Part shown: positions 16,828 to 26,123 of the stretch, one piece after another
Layout: each line of letters begins with the position of its first letter
Numbering within the stretch: position 1 is the first letter of the stretch
Assembly (NCBI GenBank): GCA_963675235.2
Contig: CAXXFU010000004.1
Coordinates: forward strand, 186,001-250,000
Direction of reading: 5' to 3'
DNA length: 64,000 bases
DNA from: JAHJQZ01 sp963675235
Lineage (GTDB): Bacteria; Pseudomonadota; Alphaproteobacteria; Rhizobiales; Devosiaceae
Position numbers and translations under genes: made by a program
The notes under the pieces: model-generated
What the model saw: only the letters and a program-made list of their open reading frames with translations
Told to the model about the DNA's origin: nothing
Database searches by the model: none

Positions 16828-19800
16828 CTATTGGCTGTCTTTGTCCGTCGGCTTGGGCGGCGGGGCATCGCCTTCGGATGCCTGGCTTGCGGCCTGCGCC
16901 TGGGCATGCTTGGCGCGCAGCCGTTCGTATGCCGATTGCTTCAGCCTGCTGGCGCCGGGCAAGGACACGCTCCGGCGCGGGGCCTCGTCCTGCTCTTCCA
17001 GAAGCGGCGCCAGGATGGCCTGAAGCGGATCCTCGGGTTCGGGCGGTGCGGCGGCGGGCTTTTCCGCTGGCGCCTGCGGCGGCAAGGCATCGTCCTCGCC
17101 ACCGGAAGCCGCGGAGCCCGGCTTGAACGACAGTGTCTCGGCCAATGGCGCGAGAATGGCACGCAGGCCGGTCTTTGCCGCAGGCTCGGTTTCGACTTCA
17201 GGCCCGGGTTTTGCCGGCGCATCAGGCTTTGCCACCGCTTTGGGCTTTGCCGCGGAACCGGTTCTGGCAATCGGCGCCAGGATGGCGCGCATGCCGGTTC
17301 TGGCCGGCGCGGCCGTTTTGGCCGTTGCGGCCGGCTTTTCTGCCTTGGCAACAGGTTCCGCCTTGGCAGCCGGCATAGGCTTGGCGGCGGCCGCCGGCTT
17401 CGGCTTGGGCGCTTTTGCCGGCGGTGGCGATTTCGCAGCCGCCGGTTTCGGTGCCGGGGTGAACAGCGGCTTCCGGGCCGGTTCGGCCTGTGGCTTGACC
17501 TCGGGCGCAGGCGCCGGCGACGGCGCCGGCGCCGAGCGCGGTATCAGTCGCGACGGCTGCAAAGGCGCGGCGGGCGCATTATGAGCCAGCCGTTTCTGCA
17601 GCGCTTCGGCATCGAGCGCTTCGGAGAAGAAATAGCCCTGGCCGAAGCGGCAATCCAGAGCGATCAACCGGTCGCGTTCGGCTTCGGTCTCGACGCCTTC
17701 GGCGACAACCATCAGGTCGAGTTCGCTCGCCAACTGCACGATCGAGCGGATGATCGGCACCTGGGTATGGGCGAAACCGGTCTCGTCGGTGAAGCGTACG
17801 AACGGCGCGGCGATCTTGATGGTGTCGGCCGGGAAGCGATGCAGATAGCTCAGCGCCGAGTGGCCGGTGCCGAAATCGTCAAGGGCAATGCCGAGCCCCA
17901 TTGCCCTCAGGGCCGACAGCACATAGGCGGAATGCTCGGGATTGAGCATGGCCTCGCTCTCGGTGATCTCGAGCTTGAGATGAGAGGCAATCGCACGGTG
18001 CTCGGCAAGATAGCTCCGCATGTCGGTGAGCATGGTCTCGGTCGACAGCTGGCGCGGCGACAGATTGACCGACACGAAGAAGTCTTCGGGCAGCCTGACA
18101 GCGCTTTGCCAGGCGTGCAGCGCCGAGGCGGTCTGTTCGAAGGCCAGCCGACCCAGTTGCTCGATCTGGCCTGTGCGCTCGGCCAGCGGCACGAATTCGT
18201 CGGGGCCGACCAGGCCGCGCGTCGGGTGCTGCCAGCGCATCAGCGCCTCGGCGCCGATGATACGTCCGGTGTTGAGCGCACAGATCGGCTGAAACTGCAT
18301 GCGCACATGATCCTGGCGGATGGCTTGCTGCAGTTCCTCCTCGCTCGATCTGGCCAGCGCCGAAATCGAGCGCGCCGCGGCGCGATAGGCCTCGATGCGG
18401 TCGCCGCCGTGGCGCTTGGCGTAGAGCATGGCGAGTTCGGCATCGCGCAGCAATTCGTCGGCGCCGGCCTGGCCATTGTCGTAAATGGTGATGCCGAACG
18501 AGGCGGTGACGGCGATATCGCGCTCGCCGAAGGTGAAGGGCGCACGGATGGTCTTGCGCAGCTGGTCGGCGAATTCGGCGATCTTGTCCGGGGTCACTTC
18601 CGAACAAAGGATGACGCCGAACTGGTCGGCATTGAGCCGCGCCACAGTGTCGAGCGGTCGCATCTGCCGGGCCAGCCGCCGGGCGATGGCCAGAAGCACG
18701 GAGTCGGCGCCGGCCGGACCGAGGCGCTCGACGACACCGGAGAACTGGTCGACGTCGATGAAAAAGATCGCCGGCTGGGCGTCCTTGCCCAGACGCGCGC
18801 GCTCGAGCGCGCGCTCGAGCCGGTTGAGGAACAGCTCCTTGTTGGGCAGACCGGTCAGGCTGTCATTGACCGAATCGTGCAGCAGCCGTTCGCGTGCCGC
18901 CCGTTCGGCGGTCACGTCCTGCAGCGTGCCGATGATGCGATTGACCTGGCCGTCTCCGGCCAGCACCGGCTTCACCTTGAGCTGGAAGGCCCGATAGGCA
19001 CCGTCATGGCCGAGCACGCGAACATCCATGCTCACCTTGCCGCGGCGCATCTCCACCAGCGTATCGAGGGCGGTGCGGAACCGATCCTGATCCTCGGGAT
19101 GAATGCGTTCGAGCCAACTCTTGATCGGACCGCGCAGTGCCCCGCGCGCTTCGCCAAGCCGCGACGCCAACTCTTCGCTGACCTGCACGCGATCGCGATC
19201 GGTGTTCCAGTCGAACAGAAAGTCACCGCCCCCGGTCAGAGCCAACGCACGCCGCTCGACCTCGGACAGAGCGCCGATGGTCACCTGGCCTTCCGAGAAG
19301 GCGTGCTGGACCGCCGTAAAGGCGATGAGCATGACGATCAGCACCAGACCGCCGGCAACGGCAGGCTGGGCGATGTCGTTGGTTACCCGGCCTGAAACCA
19401 CGAGCCAGGCGTAGAACAGCCAGGCGATGTAGATGATCCAGGTCGGCACCAGCAGCACGGCCCGGTCGTAGCCGCGAAGCGCCAGCAGCACGATTGTGAA
19501 AAAGCCCAGGAACCCCAGCACCACCATGACGATGCGTGCGATGGTCACCGAGGTCTCGGGCTGCACGAAGGAAAACGCGAACAGTCCCAGGAAAACCGCT
19601 GTCAGCGCCAGCGCCAGGTGCAGGAACCTCAGGTGCCAGCGATGCAGGTTGAGATAGATGAACAGGAAGCCGAACAAGGTGGTGGCGAGTGCGGCCTCCG
19701 CCGCGGCGCGATAGGGCTGGATCGAGCCATTGCCGACGCCTATCAGCCGGCCAAAGACGCCGAAATCGATGAGCAGATAGGCCAGCACCGCCCAGGCGAG

Positions 19801-20445
19801 CGCGGCGGTCGCCGGGAACACTCCGCGCCCCTTGACGACGAACATGATGGTCAGGAACACCGCCGCGAGACTGGCAATGCCAATGACGACGCCACGGAAC
19901 AGGGTGAAGGAGTTGACGTAGTCACGATAAGCGTCCGGCTTCCACAAATAGAGCTCGGGCAATTGCCCGTTCACCAGTTCGCCGACGAAGGTCACCGTCG
20001 CACCCGGGTCGAGCGTGATCTCGAAGACATCGGCCTCCGGGTCCGAAACGCGTTCGGGCCGGATGCCGGCATTGACGGTCAGGACGGCGAGGCGGTCCGA
20101 GCCGAGATCGGGATTGACCAGGCCGGAGCCAGGCAGCCGATAGAACGGCGCCACCAGCAGGCGCTGGATCTGGGTGTCGCTGTCGTTGGAGAGCGCGAAC
20201 AGGGCCCAGTTTGGGTTGGTCCCCTCCTTTTGTGCCAGCACCTCAATGCGGCGGATGATCCCATCGGCCCCGGGCGCGGTCGACAATTGCACCTTGCCAT
20301 TCTGGCCCGGCACGACATCAATGCCGGCGCGCAGATTGATGGCGTTGACACTGTCGGGGACATTGATGATCTCGAACGCCTCGGCCTCGACGGCGGCGAA
20401 CAGGCCAATCGCGAGGGCAAGAACGAGGCTCAGCACAAAACGCAT
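16828..20445 (-). CDS. Membrane PAS-GGDEF-EAL protein with degenerate catalytic motifs and AILAP-repeat tail
   Basis: 1205 residues. Signal peptide at 1-24, periplasmic domain to about 165, about seven membrane helices at 180-390 (7TMR-DISM-like), a PAS domain at about 405-515, GGDEF at about 530-690, EAL at about 720-960, then a Pro/Ala/Lys-rich tail to the end. The GGDEF signature is replaced by NADQF (near residue 605), so cyclase activity is unlikely. The EAL domain keeps EAL, NLS, LEITES, DDFGTG, the K of the K-I-D motif, AEGVET and QGYFF, but the metal-ligand Asp of K-I-D is Ala (KIAAPFV, near 878). A c-di-GMP sensor or weak phosphodiesterase is the best reading. The tail repeats [RQ]AILAP[IL] three times near 1052, 1095 and 1141. 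Start ATG 20445 is chosen for the signal peptide. Possible partners are unknown. Confidence 0.9.
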   Translation of the reverse strand: MRFVLSLVLALAIGLFAAVEAEAFEIINVPDSVNAINLRAGIDVVPGQNGKVQLSTAPGADGIIRRIEVLAQKEGTNPNWALFALSNDSDTQIQRLLVAPFYRLPGSGLVNPDLGSDRLAVLTVNAGIRPERVSDPEADVFEITLDPGATVTFVGELVNGQLPELYLWKPDAYRDYVNSFTLFRGVVIGIASLAAVFLTIMFVVKGRGVFPATAALAWAVLAYLLIDFGVFGRLIGVGNGSIQPYRAAAEAALATTLFGFLFIYLNLHRWHLRFLHLALALTAVFLGLFAFSFVQPETSVTIARIVMVVLGFLGFFTIVLLALRGYDRAVLLVPTWIIYIAWLFYAWLVVSGRVTNDIAQPAVAGGLVLIVMLIAFTAVQHAFSEGQVTIGALSEVERRALALTGGGDFLFDWNTDRDRVQVSEELASRLGEARGALRGPIKSWLERIHPEDQDRFRTALDTLVEMRRGKVSMDVRVLGHDGAYRAFQLKVKPVLAGDGQVNRIIGTLQDVTAERAARERLLHDSVNDSLTGLPNKELFLNRLERALERARLGKDAQPAIFFIDVDQFSGVVERLGPAGADSVLLAIARRLARQMRPLDTVARLNADQFGVILCSEVTPDKIAEFADQLRKTIRAPFTFGERDIAVTASFGITIYDNGQAGADELLRDAELAMLYAKRHGGDRIEAYRAAARSISALARSSEEELQQAIRQDHVRMQFQPICALNTGRIIGAEALMRWQHPTRGLVGPDEFVPLAERTGQIEQLGRLAFEQTASALHAWQSAVRLPEDFFVSVNLSPRQLSTETMLTDMRSYLAEHRAIASHLKLEITESEAMLNPEHSAYVLSALRAMGLGIALDDFGTGHSALSYLHRFPADTIKIAAPFVRFTDETGFAHTQVPIIRSIVQLASELDLMVVAEGVETEAERDRLIALDCRFGQGYFFSEALDAEALQKRLAHNAPAAPLQPSRLIPRSAPAPSPAPAPEVKPQAEPARKPLFTPAPKPAAAKSPPPAKAPKPKPAAAAKPMPAAKAEPVAKAEKPAATAKTAAPARTGMRAILAPIARTGSAAKPKAVAKPDAPAKPGPEVETEPAAKTGLRAILAPLAETLSFKPGSAASGGEDDALPPQAPAEKPAAAPPEPEDPLQAILAPLLEEQDEAPRRSVSLPGASRLKQSAYERLRAKHAQAQAASQASEGDAPPPKPTDKDSQ

Positions 20446-20543
20446 TATTTGTCGGTGGTTCCCATTGTCGTTGTGCCGCAGGAATCCTTGGTAATGCGGT
20501 TTGCCCCGGCTCACAAGCGCGCAGACCGCGCTCGTCCCCGCTT

Positions 20544-21140
20544 TCAGATGCGCTGGCCCTGATGCCGGTCACGCGTCAGCCCGTACAGTACGTGGTCCTG
20601 CCAGACCCCGTCGATCTGCAGATAGGCTTCGGCATAACCTTCTTCGCGGAATCCGTTTTTTTCGAGGACACGGCGCGAGGCGATGTTGCCCGGCAGCGTT
20701 GCCGCGTGCAGGCGCCTGAGATCGAGTGTCGTGAAAACGAAGGGCAGGATCATGCTGACCGCTTCGCTCATGATGCCCTTGCCGGCGCAATCGACATTCA
20801 TCCAATACCCGAGATTGGCATGCATGGCGGCACGGCGGCGAATACTGGAAAGCGTTAGCCCGCCGCTGAGGAGCTCGCCCTCTCGCGCCAGCCTGAAGAT
20901 GAAAAAGGAGAACTCCCTGCCAGCTTCAGCCTCACGGCGATTGCGCCTCAGCCGCTCGCGGAAAACCGCCGGCGACAGATCGACTTCGCTCCAGCGCGGC
21001 TCGAAGGGCTTGAGGAATGCGTGGCTTTTCAGGCGCACATCGCGCCACTGCCGATAATCGGTCGACCGCGCTGCGCGCAACAGCAACTCGCCCCGGATCA
21101 GTTCGGGCGTTCGGTCCGGGGCAAAGATCCGGTCCAGCAT
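20544..21140 (-). CDS. RimJ/RimL-type GNAT acetyltransferase
   Basis: 198 residues with the RimJ pattern: an N-terminal strand LIRGELLLRAARSTDYRQW, then LGYWMNVDCAGKGIMSEAVSMILPFVF (acetyl-CoA loop, G-K-G-I-M) and LHAATLPGNIASRRVLEKNGFREEGYAEAYLQIDG, the classical RimJ/RimL C-terminal motif. It probably acetylates an N-terminal amine, as ribosomal protein S5/L12 acetyltransferases do, but the target is not proven. ATG 21140 sits 10 nt after the M16 peptidase stop, suggesting an operon with thrC and the peptidase; the association is common in Hyphomicrobiales. Confidence 0.9.
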   Translation of the reverse strand: MLDRIFAPDRTPELIRGELLLRAARSTDYRQWRDVRLKSHAFLKPFEPRWSEVDLSPAVFRERLRRNRREAEAGREFSFFIFRLAREGELLSGGLTLSSIRRRAAMHANLGYWMNVDCAGKGIMSEAVSMILPFVFTTLDLRRLHAATLPGNIASRRVLEKNGFREEGYAEAYLQIDGVWQDHVLYGLTRDRHQGQRI

Positions 21141-21150
21141 GGCAGCAGGA

Positions 21151-22413
21151 TCAGGCGCGCAGGCGCGAGACCACGGTATCGTGGTCCGGCATGTTCTTGA
21201 CCGGGCCGATGCCCGCAACCGAGACACGGTCCGTATCGAAGAGCTGGCCGGCAACCTCCTTGACCCTGTTGGCGTCGATGCGATTGATGCGTTCGACGGT
21301 TTCCTCAAGCGGAATGGTGCGGCCCCACAGGATCTGCTGGCGGGCGATCTGTCCGGCACGCGCCGACGGGCTCTCGAGCGACATCAGCAGGCCGGCGCGA
21401 ATCTGGTTCCTGACCCGCCTCACCTCATCGTCCGAGATGGTCTCGGCGGCGCGGCGCAATTCGTCGAGCACCACGGTGACCAGATCGTCGACCTCCTCGC
21501 CTCCCGTCGCGGCGGCGACGCCGAACACGCCGCTGTCGGCAAAGGCCCAGTGGAAAGCATAGACCGAATAGCAGAGGCCGCGATTTTCCCGAACCTCCTG
21601 AAACAGGCGCGAACTCATGCCGCCCCCGAGAATCGAGGACAGGATCTGCACGGTGTAGAATCCGTCCGAATTATACGGCCGGCCCTCGAGGCCCAGGATG
21701 ATGTGGGCCTGCTCGTGATCGGTCTCGAAACGCTCCTCGCCACCCACGTAGCGGGCCGGTTCCGGCGTCGCCTTGGCGGCGGAATCGAGCCCGTTGAAAC
21801 GGTCTTCGGCAAGGCGCACCAGCTTGTCGTGATCGACATTGCCGGCGGCGGACAGGATCATGCGATCGCCGGTATAGTTGCGCCCCATATAGGAGCGGAT
21901 GGCGTTCGGATTGAAACCACGCACCGTCTCGGCGGTCCCGAGAATGGGTCGCCCGATCGGCTGATCGGGGAAGGAAACGCCCTGGAACAGATCGAAGACG
22001 TGATCGTCGGGATCGTCGCGCGCCGCACCGATCTCCTGCACGATCACCTGCTGCTCGCGCGCCAGTTCGCCTTCGTCGAACACCGAATTCTGCAGAATGT
22101 CGGCAATAATGTCGGCGGCCAGTTCCGCATCCTCCTTGAGAACGCGGGCGAAATAGCCGGTATGCTCGACCGAGGTCGCGGCATTAACCTCGCCGCCTAC
22201 GCCTTCGATCGACTCGGCGATCTCGCGGGCACTGCGCGAGGTCGTGCCCTTGAAGGCCATGTGTTCGAGAAGATGGGAGATGCCGTGTTCGTTCGGAAGC
22301 TCCGATCGCGAACCCGATTTGACCCAGACGCCGAGCGAGGCACTTTCGAGATGCGGCATGTTGTGGGTCAGCACAGTCATGCCGCTGTCCAGTGTTGTCG
22401 TTTCGACGGTCAA
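21151..22413 (-). CDS. M16 family zinc metallopeptidase (processing peptidase-like)
   Basis: 420 residues. The inverted zinc motif HXXEH is HLLEH in GISHLLEHMAFKGT, with the downstream glutamate in the E-x6-E region (IEGVGGEVNA...), and the second half has the LGGGMSSRLFQEVRENRGLCYSVYAF motif. This is the mitochondrial-processing-peptidase-like group. TTG 22413 is preferred: GGGAGG lies 7 nt upstream and it follows the thrC stop by 1 nt; an upstream ATG at 22473 would overlap thrC by 59 nt. Confidence 0.93.
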   Translation of the reverse strand: MTVETTTLDSGMTVLTHNMPHLESASLGVWVKSGSRSELPNEHGISHLLEHMAFKGTTSRSAREIAESIEGVGGEVNAATSVEHTGYFARVLKEDAELAADIIADILQNSVFDEGELAREQQVIVQEIGAARDDPDDHVFDLFQGVSFPDQPIGRPILGTAETVRGFNPNAIRSYMGRNYTGDRMILSAAGNVDHDKLVRLAEDRFNGLDSAAKATPEPARYVGGEERFETDHEQAHIILGLEGRPYNSDGFYTVQILSSILGGGMSSRLFQEVRENRGLCYSVYAFHWAFADSGVFGVAAATGGEEVDDLVTVVLDELRRAAETISDDEVRRVRNQIRAGLLMSLESPSARAGQIARQQILWGRTIPLEETVERINRIDANRVKEVAGQLFDTDRVSVAGIGPVKNMPDHDTVVSRLRA

Positions 22414-22414
22414 C

Positions 22415-23815
22415 TCAATCCTCCCAAGCGCGGCTTTTGCCGCTGATGAAGTCCTGAACGGTTCTGAGGTCATTCGGCAAGACCGTCAACCGCTCCTGTT
22501 TGTCATAAAGGCCAGCCAACCATAGCGGAAGAGCCGGTTCAACTCCCGTTGCCCCGGCGACAGCCTGCGGGAACTTGGCCGGATGGGCCGTCGCCAGCGC
22601 GATCATCGGCCGCGCCGGATCACGATACCGGCGGGCGACCGACAGGCCGACTGCGGTGTGCGGATCGGCAAGATAGCCCGATCCCTCGAATGTCGCCTTC
22701 ATGGCAGCGCTGGTGGCGCTTTCGTCGGCGGTGCCGGCGGCAAAGCCCTTTCGGATCGCCTCGATCGCCTTCTCCGGCAGTGCGAAGCCACCGGACTGAC
22801 CAAGCGAAGCCATCAGCCGTGTCGTTTGTTCGCCGTCACGTCCGAGGCTCTCAAAGATCAGGCGTTCGAAATTGGACGAAACCTGGATGTCCATGGACGG
22901 CGACATAGTCGGCGTGACGCCGCCGAGCTCGTAGCGCCCGGTCTCGAGCGTACGCTTGAGGATATCGTTTTCGTTTGTGGCGATGATGAGATTGTCGATG
23001 GTCAAACCCATTCGCCGGGCGCCTTCGCCGGCAAAGATGTCGCCGAAATTCCCGGTCGGCACGGTGAAATCGGCGACGCGATGCGGAGCGCCGAGCGCGA
23101 CGGCGGAAGTGAAGTAGTAGACGATCTGGGCGACGATGCGGCCCCAGTTGATCGAGTTGACGCCGCTGAGCGCAGCGCTGGCGCGGAACTTCTGATCGTT
23201 GAACAGGCCTTTGACGATGGCCTGGCAATCGTCGAACGTGCCTTCTAGGGCAATGTTGTGGACGTTGGCGTCGACCACCGTCGTCATCTGCCGCCGCTGC
23301 ACCTCCGAGGTGCGACCCGAAGGGTGCAGAATGAAGATGTCGATATTGTCCCGGCCGCGGAAGGCATCGATCGCCGCCGATCCGGTGTCGCCGGAGGTTG
23401 CCCCGACAATGGTGGCGCGCTGGTCGCGCGCGACGAGAATGTGATCCATCACCCGGGCGAGGAACTGCATCGCCACGTCCTTGAAGGCAAGCGTCGGGCC
23501 GTGGAAGAGTTCGAGCACGAAAAGCCCCGGCTCAAGTTCGACGACCGGCGTCGTCGCGGCATGCCGGAAGGTGCTGTAGGCATCTTCGATCAGGGCCTTG
23601 AGATCGGCGTCGGCGATCTCGCCGTCAACGAAGCGGGCGATCAACTCGAAGGCGATTTCGGCAAAGGGCCTGTTGGCAAACCCGGCGATCTCTTCAGGGG
23701 TGATCCGGGGCCAGGTCTCGGGCAGGTAGAGCCCTCCGTCGCTTGCCAGTCCCGCCAGTACCGTGTCGCAGAAGCCCAGCGCCGGCGCCTGACCGCGCGT
23801 CGAGACATATTTCAT
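22415..23815 (-). CDS. thrC: Threonine synthase
   Basis: 466 residues of the long fungal/proteobacterial type. MKYVSTRGQAP at the start, PLP lysine region ELFHGPTLAFKDVAMQFLARV, then VGATSGDTGSAAIDAF and FTVPTGNFGDIFAG for cofactor phosphate binding. It converts O-phosphohomoserine to threonine. It is first in a likely thrC-M16-GNAT operon; the 166-bp leader holds a long hairpin (23889-23919). Confidence 0.97.
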   Translation of the reverse strand: MKYVSTRGQAPALGFCDTVLAGLASDGGLYLPETWPRITPEEIAGFANRPFAEIAFELIARFVDGEIADADLKALIEDAYSTFRHAATTPVVELEPGLFVLELFHGPTLAFKDVAMQFLARVMDHILVARDQRATIVGATSGDTGSAAIDAFRGRDNIDIFILHPSGRTSEVQRRQMTTVVDANVHNIALEGTFDDCQAIVKGLFNDQKFRASAALSGVNSINWGRIVAQIVYYFTSAVALGAPHRVADFTVPTGNFGDIFAGEGARRMGLTIDNLIIATNENDILKRTLETGRYELGGVTPTMSPSMDIQVSSNFERLIFESLGRDGEQTTRLMASLGQSGGFALPEKAIEAIRKGFAAGTADESATSAAMKATFEGSGYLADPHTAVGLSVARRYRDPARPMIALATAHPAKFPQAVAGATGVEPALPLWLAGLYDKQERLTVLPNDLRTVQDFISGKSRAWED

Positions 23816-23888
23816 GTTTTCCTACCCGATCGGCGCGGCGGCAGGGTGGTAGCACCGCCACGTTGATTGCCTGCAAGGGCCATGGTCC

Positions 23889-23919
23889 TGTCCGAAGTGC
23901 GCCTTGCACCGTTCGGACA
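23889..23919 (-). promoter_or_regulatory. Hairpin between SURF1 gene and thrC
   Basis: TGTCCGAAGTGC (23889-23900), GCCTT loop, GCAC-cg-TTCGGACA (23906-23919): a 12-bp stem with a 2-nt bulge, 74 nt upstream of thrC. No T-run follows on either strand. It could end the oxidase operon by a rho-type mechanism or be part of a thrC leader; I cannot decide. Confidence 0.4.
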
Positions 23920-23981
23920 CGTGCCCCGAGCGGCGGCTAAACTAGTGTGTGGGCCTGTCGAGCGCAAGCGCAGCGCCACCT

Positions 23982-24794
23982 CTAGCCCTTGCGCCGGGCA
24001 AAGACCCACACGCCGAGCATGCCCAGCGATGCCAGCGCCAGTCCGTACCAAGTCAGCGCATATTCGAAATGGCGGTTGGGAAGGTCGAACACCGTCTCTC
24101 CGCCCTGCGGCAGCGCCCCCTCGGCGCCGGCGTCCTGGTCGAGATAGGCCGGCAATACCGGGGTCAGTGTCTTGTCGCTGATCCTGGCAAACCGCTCCGG
24201 ATCGCGCACATAGTCGATGCGATCGGCGCGCTCGATGCCGGGCGTGAACATGCCCGATTGTTCCGGCCGCCTGAGGATGCCGGCAATTGTCACCATCCCG
24301 TCACCGTCCGGGCCGCCATCGGCGAAGTTCTGCTTCAGCCCGACGGGTATAAAACCGCGGTTGACCCAGACGATGCCACCGTCCTCCATCACCAGCGGCG
24401 CCATCACCCAATAGCCCGGTCCCTGCTGCCGTCCGCGCGGCTGGCTGAGCGCGGTGAACACCAGGATGGTCTGGTCATGGCGGAAGCTGCCGGTGACACC
24501 GGTATGGCGGAAATCCCAGACTTCGGGATCGAAGCCGACCCATTCGGCCGCCTTGGGCAATGGCGTGGCCGGCAATTGTGCGCGATCGGCGATCCTGGCG
24601 ATCAGCACTTCCTTCTCATGCAGGCGCGCCATCTGCCAGGTGCCCAGTCCGAGGCAGATGGCGGTGATGGTGAGGATGAGAACAATGAACCCCCAGCGCG
24701 GGCGCTCGCGCTTGGGCGTGCGCATGCGTTTGAGTTCTTCGGCGACGCTGTCGAACCCGTTACTCAGAGCGACCTTCCCGTGCCTGATTGGCAT
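23982..24794 (-). CDS. SURF1 family cytochrome oxidase assembly protein
   Basis: About 270 residues with two membrane helices (RWGFIVLILTITAICLGLGTWQMARL near the N-terminus and YALTWYGLALASLGMLGVWVF at the end) around a periplasmic domain, the SURF1/Shy1 topology. Motifs: LGTWQ, GYWVMAPL, VNRGFIP and NRHFEYALTWYGLA. SURF1 delivers heme a to subunit I. ATG 24794 overlaps the DUF983 gene by 35 nt; ATG 24726 (MRTPKRERP) is an alternative that would remove the overlap. Confidence 0.93.
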   Translation of the reverse strand: MPIRHGKVALSNGFDSVAEELKRMRTPKRERPRWGFIVLILTITAICLGLGTWQMARLHEKEVLIARIADRAQLPATPLPKAAEWVGFDPEVWDFRHTGVTGSFRHDQTILVFTALSQPRGRQQGPGYWVMAPLVMEDGGIVWVNRGFIPVGLKQNFADGGPDGDGMVTIAGILRRPEQSGMFTPGIERADRIDYVRDPERFARISDKTLTPVLPAYLDQDAGAEGALPQGGETVFDLPNRHFEYALTWYGLALASLGMLGVWVFARRKG

Positions 24795-25137
24795 ATTGCA
24801 GGGCGATCATCGTCGCCTTGAACGGCCTCAGCATGGCGAGGCAGAGCGCGATGGTCACCGGAATCCATATGAGGAGATGAACGAAGACCGGCGGATGGAA
24901 CAGCGCATCGACGATCGCCCACAGCATGACGACGACAGCCCCGGCGATGAGGATGATGAACACGGCCGGACCGTCGCCGGCATCGGCGAAATCATACTCA
25001 AGCCCGCAGCTTTCGCAGGACTTGCCAAGGCTGAGGAAGCCCTTGAACAAAAGCCCTTCGCCGCAGCGCGGGCAGCGGCCCCTGAGGCCAGCGGAAAACG
25101 GGGAAACGTGATGATGGTGTTCGGTGTCGGGCATCAT
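24760..25137 (-). CDS. DUF983 family zinc-ribbon membrane protein
   Basis: 125 residues. A CPRCG...CESCG zinc-ribbon-like pair at about 20-45 is followed by two membrane helices, the DUF983 layout. It stands between ctaE and the SURF1 gene in alphaproteobacterial oxidase operons, so a role in cytochrome oxidase biogenesis is inferred. The start is an ATGATG pair (25137/25134) right after a histidine-rich opening (MPDTEHHHH). Confidence 0.88.
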   Translation of the reverse strand: MMPDTEHHHHVSPFSAGLRGRCPRCGEGLLFKGFLSLGKSCESCGLEYDFADAGDGPAVFIILIAGAVVVMLWAIVDALFHPPVFVHLLIWIPVTIALCLAMLRPFKATMIALQYANQAREGRSE

Positions 25138-25230
25138 GGCCCTCCAGGTCGTTCTGCCCCGGCACGCATCGCGTGTCCGGCGACAATGAGGTGAGCCTAG
25201 CGACGAAGCAGCCCGGATTGCAAGGCACCC

Positions 25231-25260
25231 GAAAGAAATCCGGGGCCCTGCGGCCCCGGA
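25231..25260 (-). terminator. Terminator after ctaE
   Basis: Perfect 9-bp stem TCCGGGGCC / GGCCCCGGA (25239-25260, 4-nt loop). Read on the minus strand it is followed by TTTCTTTC. It may reduce transcription from the oxidase genes into DUF983-SURF1. Confidence 0.7.
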
Positions 25261-25273
25261 AACGTGTTTCAGC

Positions 25274-26122
25274 CTAGCCGTGGTGCACCGCCAGGGCGCC
25301 GCCCCAGCTTCCCCACACATAAACGCAGGAGAACAGGAACAGCCAGACGACGTCGACGAAGTGCCAGTACCAGGCGGCGAATTCGAAGCCGAGATGCTGC
25401 TTGGGCGTGAACTGGCCGGCGAGGGCGCGGATCAGGACCACAGTCAGGAAGATGGTGCCGATGATGACGTGGAAACCGTGGAAGCCGGTCGCCATGAAGA
25501 AGGCCGCACCATAGATGTTGCCCGAATAGGCAAAGCCGGCAGTCGAATACTCGATGGCCTGCACGACGGTGAACAGCGCGCCGAGCGCGACGGTCAGCAC
25601 CAGGCCCCACTTGAGGCCTTCTCGGTCATTCTCGAGCAGGGCATGGTGAGCCCAGGTCACAGTCGTGCCCGAGGCCAGCAGAAGAAGCGTGTTGAACAGC
25701 GGCAGGTGCCAGGGATCGAACAGTTCGACGCCTTGCGGCGGCCAAACACCACCGGTCGCCGCGACGCGGGCTACCTGGTTGGCGCTGTCGAAGCCGAAGA
25801 AGATATCGAAATAGGCCCAGAACCAGGCAACGAAGAACATCACCTCGGAGGCGATGAACAGGATCATGCCGTAGCGGTGGTGCATCTGCACCACCTGGGT
25901 GTGGTCACGGCCGTTATTGGCCTCGGCAATGACATCGGCCCACCAGGCGAACATGGTGTAGAGAATGCCGACCATCCCGGCCAGGAACAGCCAGACCGGC
26001 AGGATGTCGTGCATCCAAAGGATTGCCCCTACCGCCGCAACGAAAGCGGAAGCCGACCCCACGAAGGGCCAGGGGCTCGGCTCGACGAGATGATAGTCGT
26101 GGTTTTTGGCATGGGCTGCCAT
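25274..26122 (-). CDS. ctaE: Cytochrome c oxidase subunit III
   Basis: 282 residues with seven hydrophobic helices. Family segments: YHLVEPSPWPFVGS at the start, RYGMILFIASEVMFFVAWFWAYF with the conserved membrane glutamate, GFHGFHVIIGTIFL and the final AAWYWHFVDVVWLFLF. ATG 26122 follows the ctaG stop by 1 nt (TGACATG), so translation is coupled. It completes the aa3-type core with ctaC and ctaD. Confidence 0.97.
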   Translation of the reverse strand: MAAHAKNHDYHLVEPSPWPFVGSASAFVAAVGAILWMHDILPVWLFLAGMVGILYTMFAWWADVIAEANNGRDHTQVVQMHHRYGMILFIASEVMFFVAWFWAYFDIFFGFDSANQVARVAATGGVWPPQGVELFDPWHLPLFNTLLLLASGTTVTWAHHALLENDREGLKWGLVLTVALGALFTVVQAIEYSTAGFAYSGNIYGAAFFMATGFHGFHVIIGTIFLTVVLIRALAGQFTPKQHLGFEFAAWYWHFVDVVWLFLFSCVYVWGSWGGALAVHHG

Positions 26123-26123
26123 G

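Noticed and set aside
16831..19395. An 854-codon open frame on the plus strand opposite the GGDEF-EAL gene
   Set aside because: It is the antisense of a clearly coding gene with conserved domains, has no recognisable domain and arises from high third-position GC.
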